From Colwellia sp. C2M11 (GTDB taxonomy: Bacteria; Pseudomonadota; Gammaproteobacteria; Enterobacterales; Alteromonadaceae), in the NCBI RefSeq assembly GCF_018860915.1, contig NZ_JAHKQD010000053.1, positions 62,001 to 126,000 of the forward strand: DNA of 64,000 nucleotides. Reading direction: 5' to 3'. The notes beneath the pieces were generated by a model. The model was not told where the DNA came from and ran no database searches. It saw only the letters and a program-made list of their open reading frames with translations. Made by a program: the position numbers and the translations under genes. Shown piece by piece: positions 9,436-18,760 of the stretch. The stretch's first letter is position 1. Each line of letters starts with the position of its first letter.

Positions 9436-10293
9436 ATGCCCAGGTCATTGATAAAACTATTAACAGGAGTGTTACTTATTGTAGGCTTCACTGTACAGGC
9501 ACTTGAAATTGAAGAATTAGGCGATGGCTTATACCGCTTTATAGACGATAGACACCGCTCAGTATTTTTGATCACTCCACAAGGTGCCATTGTTACCGAC
9601 CCTCTTAATAAAAAAGCGGCTACCTGGCTGAATGAACAAATTAAAACGCGTTTTAACGTACCTGTTAAATATGTCATTTATAGTCATAATCACAGCGACC
9701 ATATTTACGGTGCAGAAGTATTTAAAAGCCCACATACAATCTTCGTTGCTCATAGGTTAAGTGCACAAGATATTAAAAATACTAAAATGAAAACAGTTAG
9801 CCCTGATCTAATATTCGATAACGAACTCACACTGACGCTAGGAGATTCAAACGTTAAACTTAATTATCATGGACCAAATGACGGTCGAGGCTCAATAAGT
9901 ATGTTGTTTGAAAAACAAAAAACCTTATTTGTAGTTGATTGGATAATGATAGGTAGAATGCCATGGCAAAAACTGTGGAGTTACGATATCCAAGGTATGA
10001 TTAATTCCACACAAGCTGTCCTTCATTATGACTTTAATACCTTTGTCGGTGGCCATGCTGACATGGGTAATAAGGATGATGTAAAACGCTATTTACGTTA
10101 CCTAAAACAGCTGTACAGTAAAGTTACCGAAGGTATTTTAGCTGGTCAAACGCTTGATGAAATAAAGCAAAATGTCAAGTTAAGTGAATTTAAAGACTTA
10201 AGACAATATGAAGCTTGGCTGCCACTTAATATAGAAGGTGTATATGAACGATTAATGGAAGAGTCCGGCATGGGATGGCGAAGTGACTTGTAA
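9436..10293 (+). CDS. Periplasmic metallo-beta-lactamase-fold hydrolase
   Basis: A 285-aa MBL-fold protein with an N-terminal signal peptide (residues 1-22). The zinc-binding HxHxDH motif is HNHSDH at residues 84-89. Later ligands are likely in GGHADMG near 199, with an Asp in FVVDWIM. The start ATG at 9436 has a good AAAGGA ribosome site 7 bp away. It diverges from the YHYH operon across a 246-bp gap, so both may share control. The sequence is closer to general MBL-fold hydrolases (such as SoxH- or quinoprotein-relay-type proteins) than to true beta-lactamases, so antibiotic hydrolysis should not be assumed. Confidence 0.85.
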   Translation: MPRSLIKLLTGVLLIVGFTVQALEIEELGDGLYRFIDDRHRSVFLITPQGAIVTDPLNKKAATWLNEQIKTRFNVPVKYVIYSHNHSDHIYGAEVFKSPHTIFVAHRLSAQDIKNTKMKTVSPDLIFDNELTLTLGDSNVKLNYHGPNDGRGSISMLFEKQKTLFVVDWIMIGRMPWQKLWSYDIQGMINSTQAVLHYDFNTFVGGHADMGNKDDVKRYLRYLKQLYSKVTEGILAGQTLDEIKQNVKLSEFKDLRQYEAWLPLNIEGVYERLMEESGMGWRSDL

Positions 10294-10355
10294 TAACTAC
10301 ACCATCAATCTAATACCAAAAAGTAATTGAGGTTTGACTCTAGAAGATTTCAAGG

Positions 10356-10388
10356 AGAAGTCAAAGATGATTTATTTTTGACTTCTTA
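10356..10388. terminator. Stem-loop between convergent genes
   Basis: A perfect 9-bp inverted repeat AGAAGTCAA / TTGACTTCT (10356-10364 and 10378-10386) lies between the stop codons of the MBL hydrolase and the DUF5610-like gene. The T-tract is weak on both strands, so it may be an inefficient bidirectional terminator. Confidence 0.4.
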
Positions 10389-10443
10389 AATATATTCAGT
10401 ATTACAACAACCAACGAAAAATTATCGATCGAAAGCAAGCATC

Positions 10444-11076
10444 TTACTCAGTGGCACTCTCTTCTTCTTTTTCATTCAATGAATCAACAAAGGCCTGCAA
10501 TCCTTCTTGAACAAGATCGTAAGTGGTATCAATCGTATCACTTACTTCACCTTCTAATACATTCAAACCGCCCAATATGTCTTTCGCTTCACCAAAACCT
10601 TGATCAATGCCACTACCGATAACATCCATAAATGCATTAAGAGATTCTTCTTCACTCAGATCAGGATTTTGCTCTCTAAAAGCACCTAAAAATTGCGTAC
10701 TAAAAGACACAATACGCTCTGCTGTTGCTTCAGGACTAAAATCAAGGCCAGACTCATAAGCATCTTCCACACTGCTTTCAACACCACTTACTTGCAATGC
10801 TTCATTAATACCTTGTAAAGCTGCTTTCAATGCTAATGATAAAGGTTGATCACCAAGTGAATTACTAAATTCTAACGTTGATTCAATAATAGCTGCATTA
10901 AGCTGTTTCTTTTGAGAAACCGCGATAGACTCCTGAACCTCGCCAGTTTGACCTGTTGTAACTTGCGGGTCTTCAACGCTGTTATTACTGTCTGTCGACT
11001 TAGTCATAGAACTGGTATCTTGGCTATAGGGATTTTTTGCCATAACGGTATTCATACTATTAATGGGTGAGCTCAT
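10444..11076 (-). CDS. DUF5610-like protein
   Basis: A 210-aa acidic protein without signal peptide. The C-terminal half (about 95-200) has the pattern FSPEATAERIVSFSTQFLGAF, QNPDLSEE and a GFGEAKDIL segment. I associate this pattern with the DUF5610 family found in flagellated gammaproteobacteria, sometimes near flagellar or surface genes. The N-terminal 60 residues are Ser/Thr/Gln-rich and disordered. The ATG has an AAGG site 8 bp upstream. No flagellar genes are in the window. The role is unknown. Confidence 0.65.
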   Translation of the reverse strand: MSSPINSMNTVMAKNPYSQDTSSMTKSTDSNNSVEDPQVTTGQTGEVQESIAVSQKKQLNAAIIESTLEFSNSLGDQPLSLALKAALQGINEALQVSGVESSVEDAYESGLDFSPEATAERIVSFSTQFLGAFREQNPDLSEEESLNAFMDVIGSGIDQGFGEAKDILGGLNVLEGEVSDTIDTTYDLVQEGLQAFVDSLNEKEEESATE

Positions 11077-11544
11077 GGTATTACCTTCATTAGTTAGCGC
11101 TTATAAAAGTGTATCGGCATTACTAAGTATAACTTAAGATTAAATTGTTTATATTTTATCCCCAATTTATTTCGTCTACTATATTATTTTTAGTCTGTTA
11201 TTGTGAATATAAAATCACTTTAATGAAGCGATAACGTCTCTGACTTTCAGCATCACAACAATATAACTAAAAAATTCAATGTAAGTCATTTCATTAACTC
11301 AGTCCTATAGCCTTAGTTGGCAAAATTCATCTAACTTATTAATTTTAAAATATAAAAATGCTTGAAATTAAAGTTATTACTCTAATAATTTTAAAGTAAA
11401 TTTTTTTTATGATTTGTAACTAACGATTTAAAAGAGAATTAAGACGTTATTAACCTCACTGATATTGCACTTAATTAAATGATTAACAACTGAATAAACA
11501 GGCTAAAATAAATTATTTTTTTAAAAAAAAATTGTTTATTAGTG
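11077..11544. other. AT-rich intergenic region before the RND operon
   Basis: About 470 bp with very high A+T between the divergent DUF5610-like gene and the efflux operon. Apart from the promoter and operator at its right end (listed separately) I see homopolymer A/T runs but no gene, no tRNA and no strong hairpin. It presumably contains the DUF5610 promoter. Confidence 0.5.
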
Positions 11545-11583
11545 TTGGAAAACATCAAAAATTAAATTAGAATGAACGTTCAC
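11545..11583 (+). promoter_or_regulatory. RND operon promoter with overlapping TetR operator
   Basis: A sigma70-like promoter is visible: -35 TTGGAA (11545-11550), a 17-bp spacer, and -10 TAGAAT (11568-11573). A perfect 10-bp palindrome TGAACGTTCA (11573-11582) overlaps the end of the -10 box and the likely start point. The core GAATGAACGTTCA resembles known operators of TetR-family repressors such as Bm3R1. The layout predicts repression by blocking RNA polymerase, probably by the TetR gene at the end of this operon. Confidence 0.65.
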
Positions 11584-11605
11584 CCTAAAAGAGAGATTGG
11601 TTAAC

Positions 11606-12763
11606 ATGCAGCGTTCACGCGTCATTATTTTTATTATCACTGCTTTAGCAAGTGCAATTGTTTTATCTGGTTGCGAACAAAATCAGCAGGCAAATGCACC
11701 GGCTCGGCAGCCTACTCCTGTTGGCGTTATTAAATTAACAAGCCAACCACTAACACTTACAAAAGAGTTACCAGGTCGAGTGACTGCCTCACGAGTAGCG
11801 CAAATTCGTCCACAAGTAAATGGTATTGTACAAACACGCTTATTTACTGAAGGTGCCGAAGTTAAAAAAGGTCAAGCGTTATATCAAATTGATCCAGCAA
11901 CATTTGAAGCGCAAATAGCAAGCAGTAAAGCCGCTATCAGTAAAGCGCAAGCAAATATTGCTAATGCAAAAGCTAAATCAGATCGTTATGCAGAGCTACT
12001 AGAAATAAAAGCTGTTAGCCAGCAAGACTATGATGAAGCAGATGCTAATTATAAAAGTGCGCAAGCTGACTTACTCACCGCACAAGCACAACTTAAAACA
12101 GCGCAAATTAATATTAACTACAGTAAGGTTTCATCGCCTATCAGTGGTCAAATAGGTAAATCTAATGTTACAGCTGGAGCTTTAGTAAGTGCTAATCAGA
12201 CAACTGCACTAGCAACAGTTACTCAACTTGATCCCATTTATATTGACCTTACCCAATCAAGCAGTGAATTAACACGTTTGAAAAAAGCTATTGCCAATGG
12301 CGAGCTCAATAAAGATCTTACTTCACAATCAAAAGTTGAGCTAAAAATGGAAGATGGCTCAGTATACCCGCATCAAGGCACTCTTCAATTTTCAGAAGTA
12401 ATTGTTGACCCAAGCACCGGCTCGGTCACCTTACGAGCTGAATTTCCAAACCCTGAAAAACTACTGTTACCAGGTATGTATGTTAGAGCTGTCATTGTTG
12501 AAGGTGTTAAAGCTAACGCAATCTTAGTACCACAACGTGGTGTTAGTCGTAATAGTAAGGGCGAACCTACAGCGATGGTGGTTAGTAAAAACAACACTGT
12601 TGAAGCTCGAGTATTAAAAACTGACCGTACCGTAGGCTCTAATTGGTTGGTAACAAGTGGCTTAAATGATGGCGATCAAGTGATTGTTGAAGGCTTACAA
12701 AAAATAGCACCGGGTGCCCCTGTTAATGCAGTGCCAGCCGAATCAATCGCTAAAATTCAATAA
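11606..12763 (+). CDS. RND efflux periplasmic adaptor (AcrA/MexA family)
   Basis: The membrane-fusion subunit of a tripartite efflux pump. It is a lipoprotein with lipobox LSGC near residue 23. Then come a barrel-sandwich hybrid half (RVAQIRPQVNGIVQ), a long alpha-helical hairpin rich in Ala/Lys/Gln (about 95-170), the second lipoyl half (SPISGQIG) and beta-barrel and membrane-proximal domains. I choose the ATG at 11606, which follows a purine-rich RBS; an in-frame TTG lies three codons earlier. It is first of three genes, 12 bp from the pump gene. Substrates are probably toxic hydrophobic compounds, inferred from the family. Confidence 0.93.
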   Translation: MQRSRVIIFIITALASAIVLSGCEQNQQANAPARQPTPVGVIKLTSQPLTLTKELPGRVTASRVAQIRPQVNGIVQTRLFTEGAEVKKGQALYQIDPATFEAQIASSKAAISKAQANIANAKAKSDRYAELLEIKAVSQQDYDEADANYKSAQADLLTAQAQLKTAQININYSKVSSPISGQIGKSNVTAGALVSANQTTALATVTQLDPIYIDLTQSSSELTRLKKAIANGELNKDLTSQSKVELKMEDGSVYPHQGTLQFSEVIVDPSTGSVTLRAEFPNPEKLLLPGMYVRAVIVEGVKANAILVPQRGVSRNSKGEPTAMVVSKNNTVEARVLKTDRTVGSNWLVTSGLNDGDQVIVEGLQKIAPGAPVNAVPAESIAKIQ

Positions 12764-12775
12764 CGGAGCACATAA

Positions 12776-15700
12776 ATGTCACGATTTTTTATCGATCGGC
12801 CTATTTTTGCTTGGGTACTTGCCATTGTTGTTATGTTGGCTGGTATCCTTGCAATTAAGAGTTTACCGATTGCTCAATATCCGTCAATTGCACCACCTAC
12901 AATTAGCATTCAAGCTAGCTATCCAGGTGCATCTGCACGTACATTAGAAGATACGGTTACCCAAGTTATTGAACAAAAAATGAAAGGCTTAGATGGCTTA
13001 CTTTATATGTCATCTACGTCTGAATCTAACGGTTCAGCAACATTAACACTAACTTTTGATGCCGATACTGATCCAGATATTGCACAAGTTCAAGTGCAAA
13101 ATAAACTTGCGTTAGCAACACCGTTACTACCTCAAGAAGTACAGCGCCAAGGTGTTTCGGTTGCTAAATCTGCCCGTAACTTTTTAATGGTTGTCGGCTT
13201 TGTTTCAGAAAATGGCAGCATGAGTAATATCGACATTGGTGACTATGTAGCATCCAATGTGCAAGATATCATCTCTCGAGTAAATGGCGTTGGTGAAGTA
13301 CAATTATTTGGTTCGCAATATGCGATGCGTATCTGGTTAGATCCAGATATGTTACAAAAATATAAACTAACCCCTTCAGACATCAGTGCTTCTATCAGTG
13401 CACAGAATGCGCAAGTATCAGCAGGTCAACTTGGTGCTTTGCCAGCAATATCAGGCCAACAGTTAAATGCGACAGTTACTGCTCAAAGTCGTTTACAAAC
13501 GCCTGAACAATTTGAAAATATTTTTGTTAAAACCAATACTGATGGTTCTGTGGTGCGTTTAAGCGATGTAGCTAGAGTCGAGCTTGGTGGTGAAAGTTAT
13601 GCCGTTGTTGCACGTTTTAATGGTAAACCTGCTTCAGGTTTAGGTATTAAATTAGCAAGTGGTGCTAACGCGCTTGATACAGGCGATGCGATTAAAGCGG
13701 CCCTTGCAGAGTTAGAGCCGCTTTTCCCTGAAGGTTTAGCAACAGTTATTCCTTATGACACCACTCCTTTTGTTAAGTTATCAATTGAAAAAGTAGTCAG
13801 TACCTTAGTTGAAGCCGTCGTTTTAGTATTTTTAGTTATGTATCTATTTTTACAAAACTTCCGCGCAACATTAATTCCAACAATTGCGGTACCCGTTGTA
13901 TTATTAGGTACCTTAGCGGTACTACAAACGTTAGGTTATTCAATTAACACCTTAACCATGTTTGCAATGGTATTAGCAATTGGCTTATTAGTAGATGATG
14001 CCATTGTTGTCGTTGAAAACGTTGAACGTGTCATGACAGAAGAAAAACTTTCTCCTCTAGAAGCGACACGTAAATCTATGGATGAAATTAAAGGTGCCTT
14101 AGTCGGTATCGCAATGGTGTTGTCGGCAGTATTTGTGCCTATGGCCTTTTTCAGCGGTTCTACCGGGGTTATTTATAAACAGTTCTCGGTCACCTTAGTT
14201 ACCGCGATGAGTTTATCAGTATTGGTTGCCCTAATTTTAACACCTGCTTTATGTGCAACAATGTTAAAACCAAGCCATGTACATAATGATTCATCATTTA
14301 TTGGTCGCTTCTTTATGGCCTTTAATCGTGGTTTTGATAAAACCAATGCTGGTGCACAAAGTTTTGTTGGTCGTATGATTAGACTAAGCAAACGCTATTT
14401 ATTATGTTACGGCCTCATTGTTGGTGGCATGATTTATATTTTTGCACAATTACCTTCAGCCTTTTTACCAGATGAAGACCAAGGTATTTTGTTCAACTTA
14501 GTTAGTTTACCTGCGGGATCAACAACTGAGCAAACCTTGAATGTAGTGCAAAAAATGGAGCGTCATTATTTAGAAGATCAGTCTGATGCAGTGCGTTCAA
14601 TATTCACGGTAACAGGTTTTAGTTTCGCCGGCTCTGGACAAAATGCAGCAATTGGCTTTGTTGGTTTAAATCATTGGGATGAACGTCAAGATCCAAACCT
14701 TTCTGTTGGTGCCGTTGCAGGTAAAGCAATGGGCTTTTTCTCAACCATAAAAGAAGCCTTTATTTTTGCATTCCCTCCTCCTGCGGTTATGGAGCTTGGT
14801 ACTGCTAATGGTTTTACTTTATTTTTACAAGACCGTGTAGGACTGGGACACGACAAATTACTCGAAGCGCGTAATATGTTACTTGGCATGGCTTCTCAAA
14901 GCCCTGTGTTAGCAGGCGTTCGCCCGAATGGTCAAGAAGATAAACCCGAACTTGAACTCGATATCGATTTAGCCAAAGCCCAAGCACTAGGTCTAACACA
15001 ATCTGATATTAACAGTACGTTATCTACCGCATGGGGTAGTAGTTATGTGAATGACTTTATTGATCGTGGTCGTGTGAAAAAAGTGTACCTGCAAGGTAGC
15101 GCTGAGTCACGTATGGTTCCAGAAGATTTAGATAAATGGTATGTACGTAATAATAACGGTGATATGGTGCCATTTACCGCTTTTGCTCAATCATATTGGA
15201 CTTACGGGTCACCTCGTCTTGAACGTTATAACGGTTTTTCAGCAATGGAAATTCAAGGTGCAGCTGCGCCAGGTTATAGTACAGGTCAAGCGATGGATGA
15301 AATCGAAAGGTTAGTTAAAAACTTACCTGCCGGTGTTGGTTTTGAATGGACAGGTATTTCATATGAAGAGCGTTTAAGTGGTGGTCAAGCACCATTATTA
15401 TATGCCCTTTCGCTATTAATTGTATTCTTATGTTTAGCAGCATTATATGAAAGCTGGTCAGTACCTGCGGCGGTTATGATGATAGTACCATTAGGAGTTT
15501 TTGGTGCGACCATGGCAGCATTCCTAGGTGGTTTATCAAACGATATTTACTTACAAGTAGGCTTGCTAACAACCATAGGCTTGGCGTCAAAAAATGCAAT
15601 TTTAATTGTGGAGTTTGCTATTCATAAAATGGATGAAGGTATGCCATTAGTTGAATCAGCCATTGCCGCAGTAAAACTACGTCTACGCCCTATACTAATG

Positions 15701-15907
15701 ACATCAATGGCATTTATTTGTGGTGTATTACCACTTGCAATCGCGTCAAGTGCTGGCTCAGGTGCACAAAATGCACTCGGTATCTCAGTTATTGGTGGTA
15801 CGTTAGCCTCATCATTAATCGTAGTATTATTCGTGCCATTATTCTTTGTATTAGTACGTCGAGTTTTTCCAGGTAAACATAAAACTGTGACAGAGGATAA
15901 ATCATAA
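12776..15907 (+). CDS. RND multidrug efflux transporter (AcrB/MexB, HAE1 family)
   Basis: A 1043-aa inner-membrane proton antiporter of normal family length. It begins [14 protein letters not shown], the classic HAE1 N-terminus. The proton-relay acidic pair is visible in [15 protein letters not shown] in TM4 (about 405-420), and TM10 contains the essential Lys in [12 protein letters not shown]. Two large periplasmic loops lie between TM1-2 and TM7-8. The stop codon overlaps the start of the outer-membrane channel gene by one base (TAATG), indicating translational coupling. With the adaptor and channel it forms a complete tripartite pump. Confidence 0.96.
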   Translation: MSRFFIDRPIFAWVLAIVVMLAGILAIKSLPIAQYPSIAPPTISIQASYPGASARTLEDTVTQVIEQKMKGLDGLLYMSSTSESNGSATLTLTFDADTDPDIAQVQVQNKLALATPLLPQEVQRQGVSVAKSARNFLMVVGFVSENGSMSNIDIGDYVASNVQDIISRVNGVGEVQLFGSQYAMRIWLDPDMLQKYKLTPSDISASISAQNAQVSAGQLGALPAISGQQLNATVTAQSRLQTPEQFENIFVKTNTDGSVVRLSDVARVELGGESYAVVARFNGKPASGLGIKLASGANALDTGDAIKAALAELEPLFPEGLATVIPYDTTPFVKLSIEKVVSTLVEAVVLVFLVMYLFLQNFRATLIPTIAVPVVLLGTLAVLQTLGYSINTLTMFAMVLAIGLLVDDAIVVVENVERVMTEEKLSPLEATRKSMDEIKGALVGIAMVLSAVFVPMAFFSGSTGVIYKQFSVTLVTAMSLSVLVALILTPALCATMLKPSHVHNDSSFIGRFFMAFNRGFDKTNAGAQSFVGRMIRLSKRYLLCYGLIVGGMIYIFAQLPSAFLPDEDQGILFNLVSLPAGSTTEQTLNVVQKMERHYLEDQSDAVRSIFTVTGFSFAGSGQNAAIGFVGLNHWDERQDPNLSVGAVAGKAMGFFSTIKEAFIFAFPPPAVMELGTANGFTLFLQDRVGLGHDKLLEARNMLLGMASQSPVLAGVRPNGQEDKPELELDIDLAKAQALGLTQSDINSTLSTAWGSSYVNDFIDRGRVKKVYLQGSAESRMVPEDLDKWYVRNNNGDMVPFTAFAQSYWTYGSPRLERYNGFSAMEIQGAAAPGYSTGQAMDEIERLVKNLPAGVGFEWTGISYEERLSGGQAPLLYALSLLIVFLCLAALYESWSVPAAVMMIVPLGVFGATMAAFLGGLSNDIYLQVGLLTTIGLASKNAILIVEFAIHKMDEGMPLVESAIAAVKLRLRPILMTSMAFICGVLPLAIASSAGSGAQNALGISVIGGTLASSLIVVLFVPLFFVLVRRVFPGKHKTVTEDKS

Positions 15908-17316
15908 TGACATTTAAAACATTCAGTTTAGCCAGTTTAAGTGTTGTAGTGCTAAGTGCCTGTCAAATGGCGCCACCACGTGAAGATATTGTACTGCCAG
16001 TACCAGAAAGTTATGCAGTACAAAGCCAACAAGGTGATATTACTGATTTACACTGGCAGCAATTTTTTACCAATGAAAAACTACAAAAACTGATTGAGCA
16101 AACACTGACTCATAATAAAGACATTAAACTTGCTGCGCTTAATGTGCAGCAAGTACGTGCACTTTATCAAATTGAAGACTCAGCTTTATATCCATCACTT
16201 GATTTTTCAGCTTCAGGTACGCGTCAGCGCTTACCCAGCGATTTATCATCTACAGGTAGTGCACAAATTAGTGAAAGCTATTCAGCTACCGTCGGTATGA
16301 CAGCGTATGAACTAGATTTATGGGGTAAGGTTCGCAATCAATCAGATCAAGCACTACAAACCTTGTATGCCTCAGAGCAAACTCAAACGAGTGTAAAAAT
16401 TAGCTTAATCTCTGAATTAGCCAATGCCTGGTTAAATTATGCTGCTGATAAAGAACAATTAACACTTGCAATGGAAACACTAAAAAGCCAGCAAGCTTCA
16501 TTAGCATTAACCGAAAAAAGCTACGCGCTAGGCGCTGCATCAAAGTTAACCTTAGCGCAAATTCAAAGCACAGTGGCCGCGGCAAAAGTTGATATTGCAA
16601 ATTATCAACGGATGTTAAAACGTGATAAAAATGCACTTGATCTATTAGTAGGCAAACCTGTTGCAGCAGACTTATTACCCATTGAGAGCTTGGATGAAGT
16701 ACTAAACTTCCCCAATGTTCCCGTTGGTTTACCGTCGGAATTACTTGAACAACGCCCTGATATTAAAGCAGCTGAGTTTAAGTTATTAGCAGCGAACGCT
16801 AATATTGGTGTCGCTAAGGCAGCGTTTTTTCCAAGTATTACACTAACGGCAAATGCAGGCACTGCTTCAGCTGATCTTGATAATTTGTTTTCAGGCGGAA
16901 CTGGCACTTGGAGTTTTATCCCTTCAATAACGATTCCTATATTCAATATGGGGCGTAATCAAGCAAATTTAGATGTAGCACAAACCCAGCAAGAAATTGC
17001 CTTAGCCAGCTATGAACAAACCATTCAACAAGCGTTTAGAGAAGTTTCTGATGCGCTTACGGATAGAGAGGGTTATATGCAACAGTTAAGTGCACTTGAA
17101 GAGCTATATAACAGTAATAAAGTATCCTTTACACTTTCTGAAGCACGTTTTGAAAAAGGTGCTGATAGTTATTTACAAGTGCTGGATGCACAACGTAATT
17201 GGTATAGTGCAGGACAACAGCTTATTAGTGGTAAACAAGCTTATATTACTAGCCAAATTAGTTTATACAAAGCAATTGGTGGTGGTTGGCAACGACCTAC
17301 TCAACAGAGTAAATAA
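15907..17316 (+). CDS. RND efflux outer-membrane channel (OprM/NodT family)
   Basis: A 469-aa outer-membrane factor with a lipoprotein signal (lipobox LSAC near residue 19). It has the internal duplicated architecture of TolC-like proteins. Motifs include DLHWQQFF near the N-terminus, YELDLWGKVRN, LLEQRPDIKAAE, and GRNQANLDVAQ. The start overlaps the pump stop codon. It completes a self-contained pump operon, so this system does not need a separate TolC. Confidence 0.93.
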   Translation: MTFKTFSLASLSVVVLSACQMAPPREDIVLPVPESYAVQSQQGDITDLHWQQFFTNEKLQKLIEQTLTHNKDIKLAALNVQQVRALYQIEDSALYPSLDFSASGTRQRLPSDLSSTGSAQISESYSATVGMTAYELDLWGKVRNQSDQALQTLYASEQTQTSVKISLISELANAWLNYAADKEQLTLAMETLKSQQASLALTEKSYALGAASKLTLAQIQSTVAAAKVDIANYQRMLKRDKNALDLLVGKPVAADLLPIESLDEVLNFPNVPVGLPSELLEQRPDIKAAEFKLLAANANIGVAKAAFFPSITLTANAGTASADLDNLFSGGTGTWSFIPSITIPIFNMGRNQANLDVAQTQQEIALASYEQTIQQAFREVSDALTDREGYMQQLSALEELYNSNKVSFTLSEARFEKGADSYLQVLDAQRNWYSAGQQLISGKQAYITSQISLYKAIGGGWQRPTQQSK

Positions 17317-17452
17317 TCGTTAGTGCCACAGAATTAATATTTTATCACTCGTTTATAAGTTCGTTGATTTAACTCATAATATTGTTAATTGAGGTCTTGT
17401 AAACTAGTGATAAGTATTAGGTTAAAGGGAAGCTGTGCTTTTCGGAGTTACT

Positions 17453-18088
17453 ATGAAAGAAAAATCTAAAAGACAAACAGATCCTGCGATTGCGCAAGCT
17501 CGACGTGAACAAGTTTTATGCGCAGCTGCAGACTGTTTTAGACGTAAAGGTTATCACGGTGCCGGAATGGCCGAAATATCCAAAACGGCGGGAATGAGCG
17601 CAGGTCATATTTATAATTATTTTGCCAGTAAAGAAGCCATTATTGAATCGATTATTGAGCAAGATATGGAAACAATGTTCTCAATTTTTCAAGAATTTGA
17701 AGATCAATCTGGAGATTTAGTCACAATTTTAATCGATGGCTTAGATCATGCTGTAGATCATCATAGTGATGTCACTCAAAGGGCGCTTAATTTAGAAATG
17801 TTCGCCGAGGCTGCACGTAACGATAAAGTTTCAGAGCAACTACAAAAGTCTGACTGCTACGCAAGGAATAAAATGCGCAGCTTATTAGTAGGTGAACGTA
17901 GTTTAATAAAAGATCTCAGCGAGAAAGAGCTTGAAAGTCGCATAGAAGTAATGTTTTCAATGATAAGTGGCATTACCTTACGTAGAGCACTTAATCCAAG
18001 TGTTGATAAAGAAACCATTTTAATAGCCTTGCGCCCAGCAATGCGTGTACTGTTAATGCCCTTTACTACTGAAGAGCCAATGGAATAG
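17453..18088 (+). CDS. TetR/AcrR-family repressor of the efflux operon
   Basis: A 211-aa TetR-type regulator. Its helix-turn-helix is at about residues 30-60 (MAEISKTAGMSAGHIYNYF, SKEAIIESI). I prefer the ATG at 17453 because a CGGAG ribosome site is 5 bp upstream; a GTG six codons earlier would put that site inside the gene. It follows the channel gene by about 135 bp in the same direction. The obvious target is the palindrome at 11573 before the adaptor gene. No similar palindrome is visible in front of the TetR gene itself. Confidence 0.88.
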   Translation: MKEKSKRQTDPAIAQARREQVLCAAADCFRRKGYHGAGMAEISKTAGMSAGHIYNYFASKEAIIESIIEQDMETMFSIFQEFEDQSGDLVTILIDGLDHAVDHHSDVTQRALNLEMFAEAARNDKVSEQLQKSDCYARNKMRSLLVGERSLIKDLSEKELESRIEVMFSMISGITLRRALNPSVDKETILIALRPAMRVLLMPFTTEEPME

Positions 18089-18185
18089 AAAGTTACTTTT
18101 ATTTCAGTGCTAATATGTCTACAACGTATTATCCAAATAGACTGAAGATAGTAACCCATTCAGTACGAAATAAAACATCAAAAAT

Positions 18186-18226
18186 TCTCTCATTAAAAAT
18201 TAGTAACAGGTTAATTTTGAGAGAGT
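18186..18226 (+). terminator. Likely terminator after the efflux regulator
   Basis: An inverted repeat with arms containing TTCTCTCA and TGAGAGAG, plus a T-run (GAGTTTTT), lies about 100 bp after the TetR stop codon. The arms carry a few mismatches and a bulge, so it is a plausible but imperfect rho-independent terminator. Confidence 0.5.
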
Positions 18227-18247
18227 TTTTCTCCATAAAGAATCACC

Positions 18248-18413
18248 TAATACCAGTTTCATTAATTAAGTGAACAAATTTATACGTAGAAAAAATTGCC
18301 AAATACAAGGCATTTATTTCAATAACTAGTTGTTCTAATTATTAAATAAATAACGATGTAGTTGGTGATTTTAGCAAGTAAAAATGATCACATAGTTAGT
18401 GAGATTGGTATAA
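18248..18413. repeat. 166-bp palindromic MITE-like element
   Basis: The ends are imperfect inverted repeats of about 26 bp: TAATACCAGTTTCATTAATT at the left, and TTATACCAATCTCACTAACT read from the other strand at the right. The interior is also an imperfect palindrome (AAATTGCCAAATACAAGGC against AAATCACCAACTACATCG on the opposite strand), meeting at AACTAGTT. There is no ORF. It looks like a non-autonomous transposable element or large palindromic repeat. Confidence 0.7.
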
Positions 18414-18760
18414 ACTAAGTTAATCAAGTCAACTGCCTTTTAGCTAAATATCCAATTGCGCTTTTAATACCGGTAGAATTACACTAACCATTTTTAGGTA
18501 AAAGAGCCAATACTATTCCAATAACACGAAAACAACCTCACAACAAAATTCCTAAGGCTGAATAAGTCTGCTATATTTTATTGGTTTGATTATAAATTTA
18601 GGTACTATATCCACTAAAACTGTAGCTATAACCTTGCATATTAGCTTTGGTATTAACCTTTATTCTTAACTGTTTATATTAAATTTGTGTATTAAATTTG
18701 TATATTAAATTTTGCATTCTCCTGCTCACTAATTATAAGAATCGAAAATAAGGAATAAAT
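18414..18760. other. Intergenic region, no gene seen
   Basis: About 350 AT-rich bases between the MITE-like element and the lipoprotein hydrolase gene. No ORF, RNA gene or strong hairpin is apparent. A short direct repeat (TATTAAATTTG-like, around 18678-18712) precedes the gene. Its right end must hold the promoter of the 18761 gene. Confidence 0.45.

Noticed and set aside
9436-10293. True antibiotic-inactivating metallo-beta-lactamase
   Set aside because: It has the HxHxDH motif and a signal peptide, but other sequence features match general MBL-fold hydrolases and nothing links it to resistance.
16605-16946. Minus-strand ORF of 113 codons in the outer-membrane channel gene
   Set aside because: It is antisense to a clear OprM-type gene, without its own RBS or homologous pattern.
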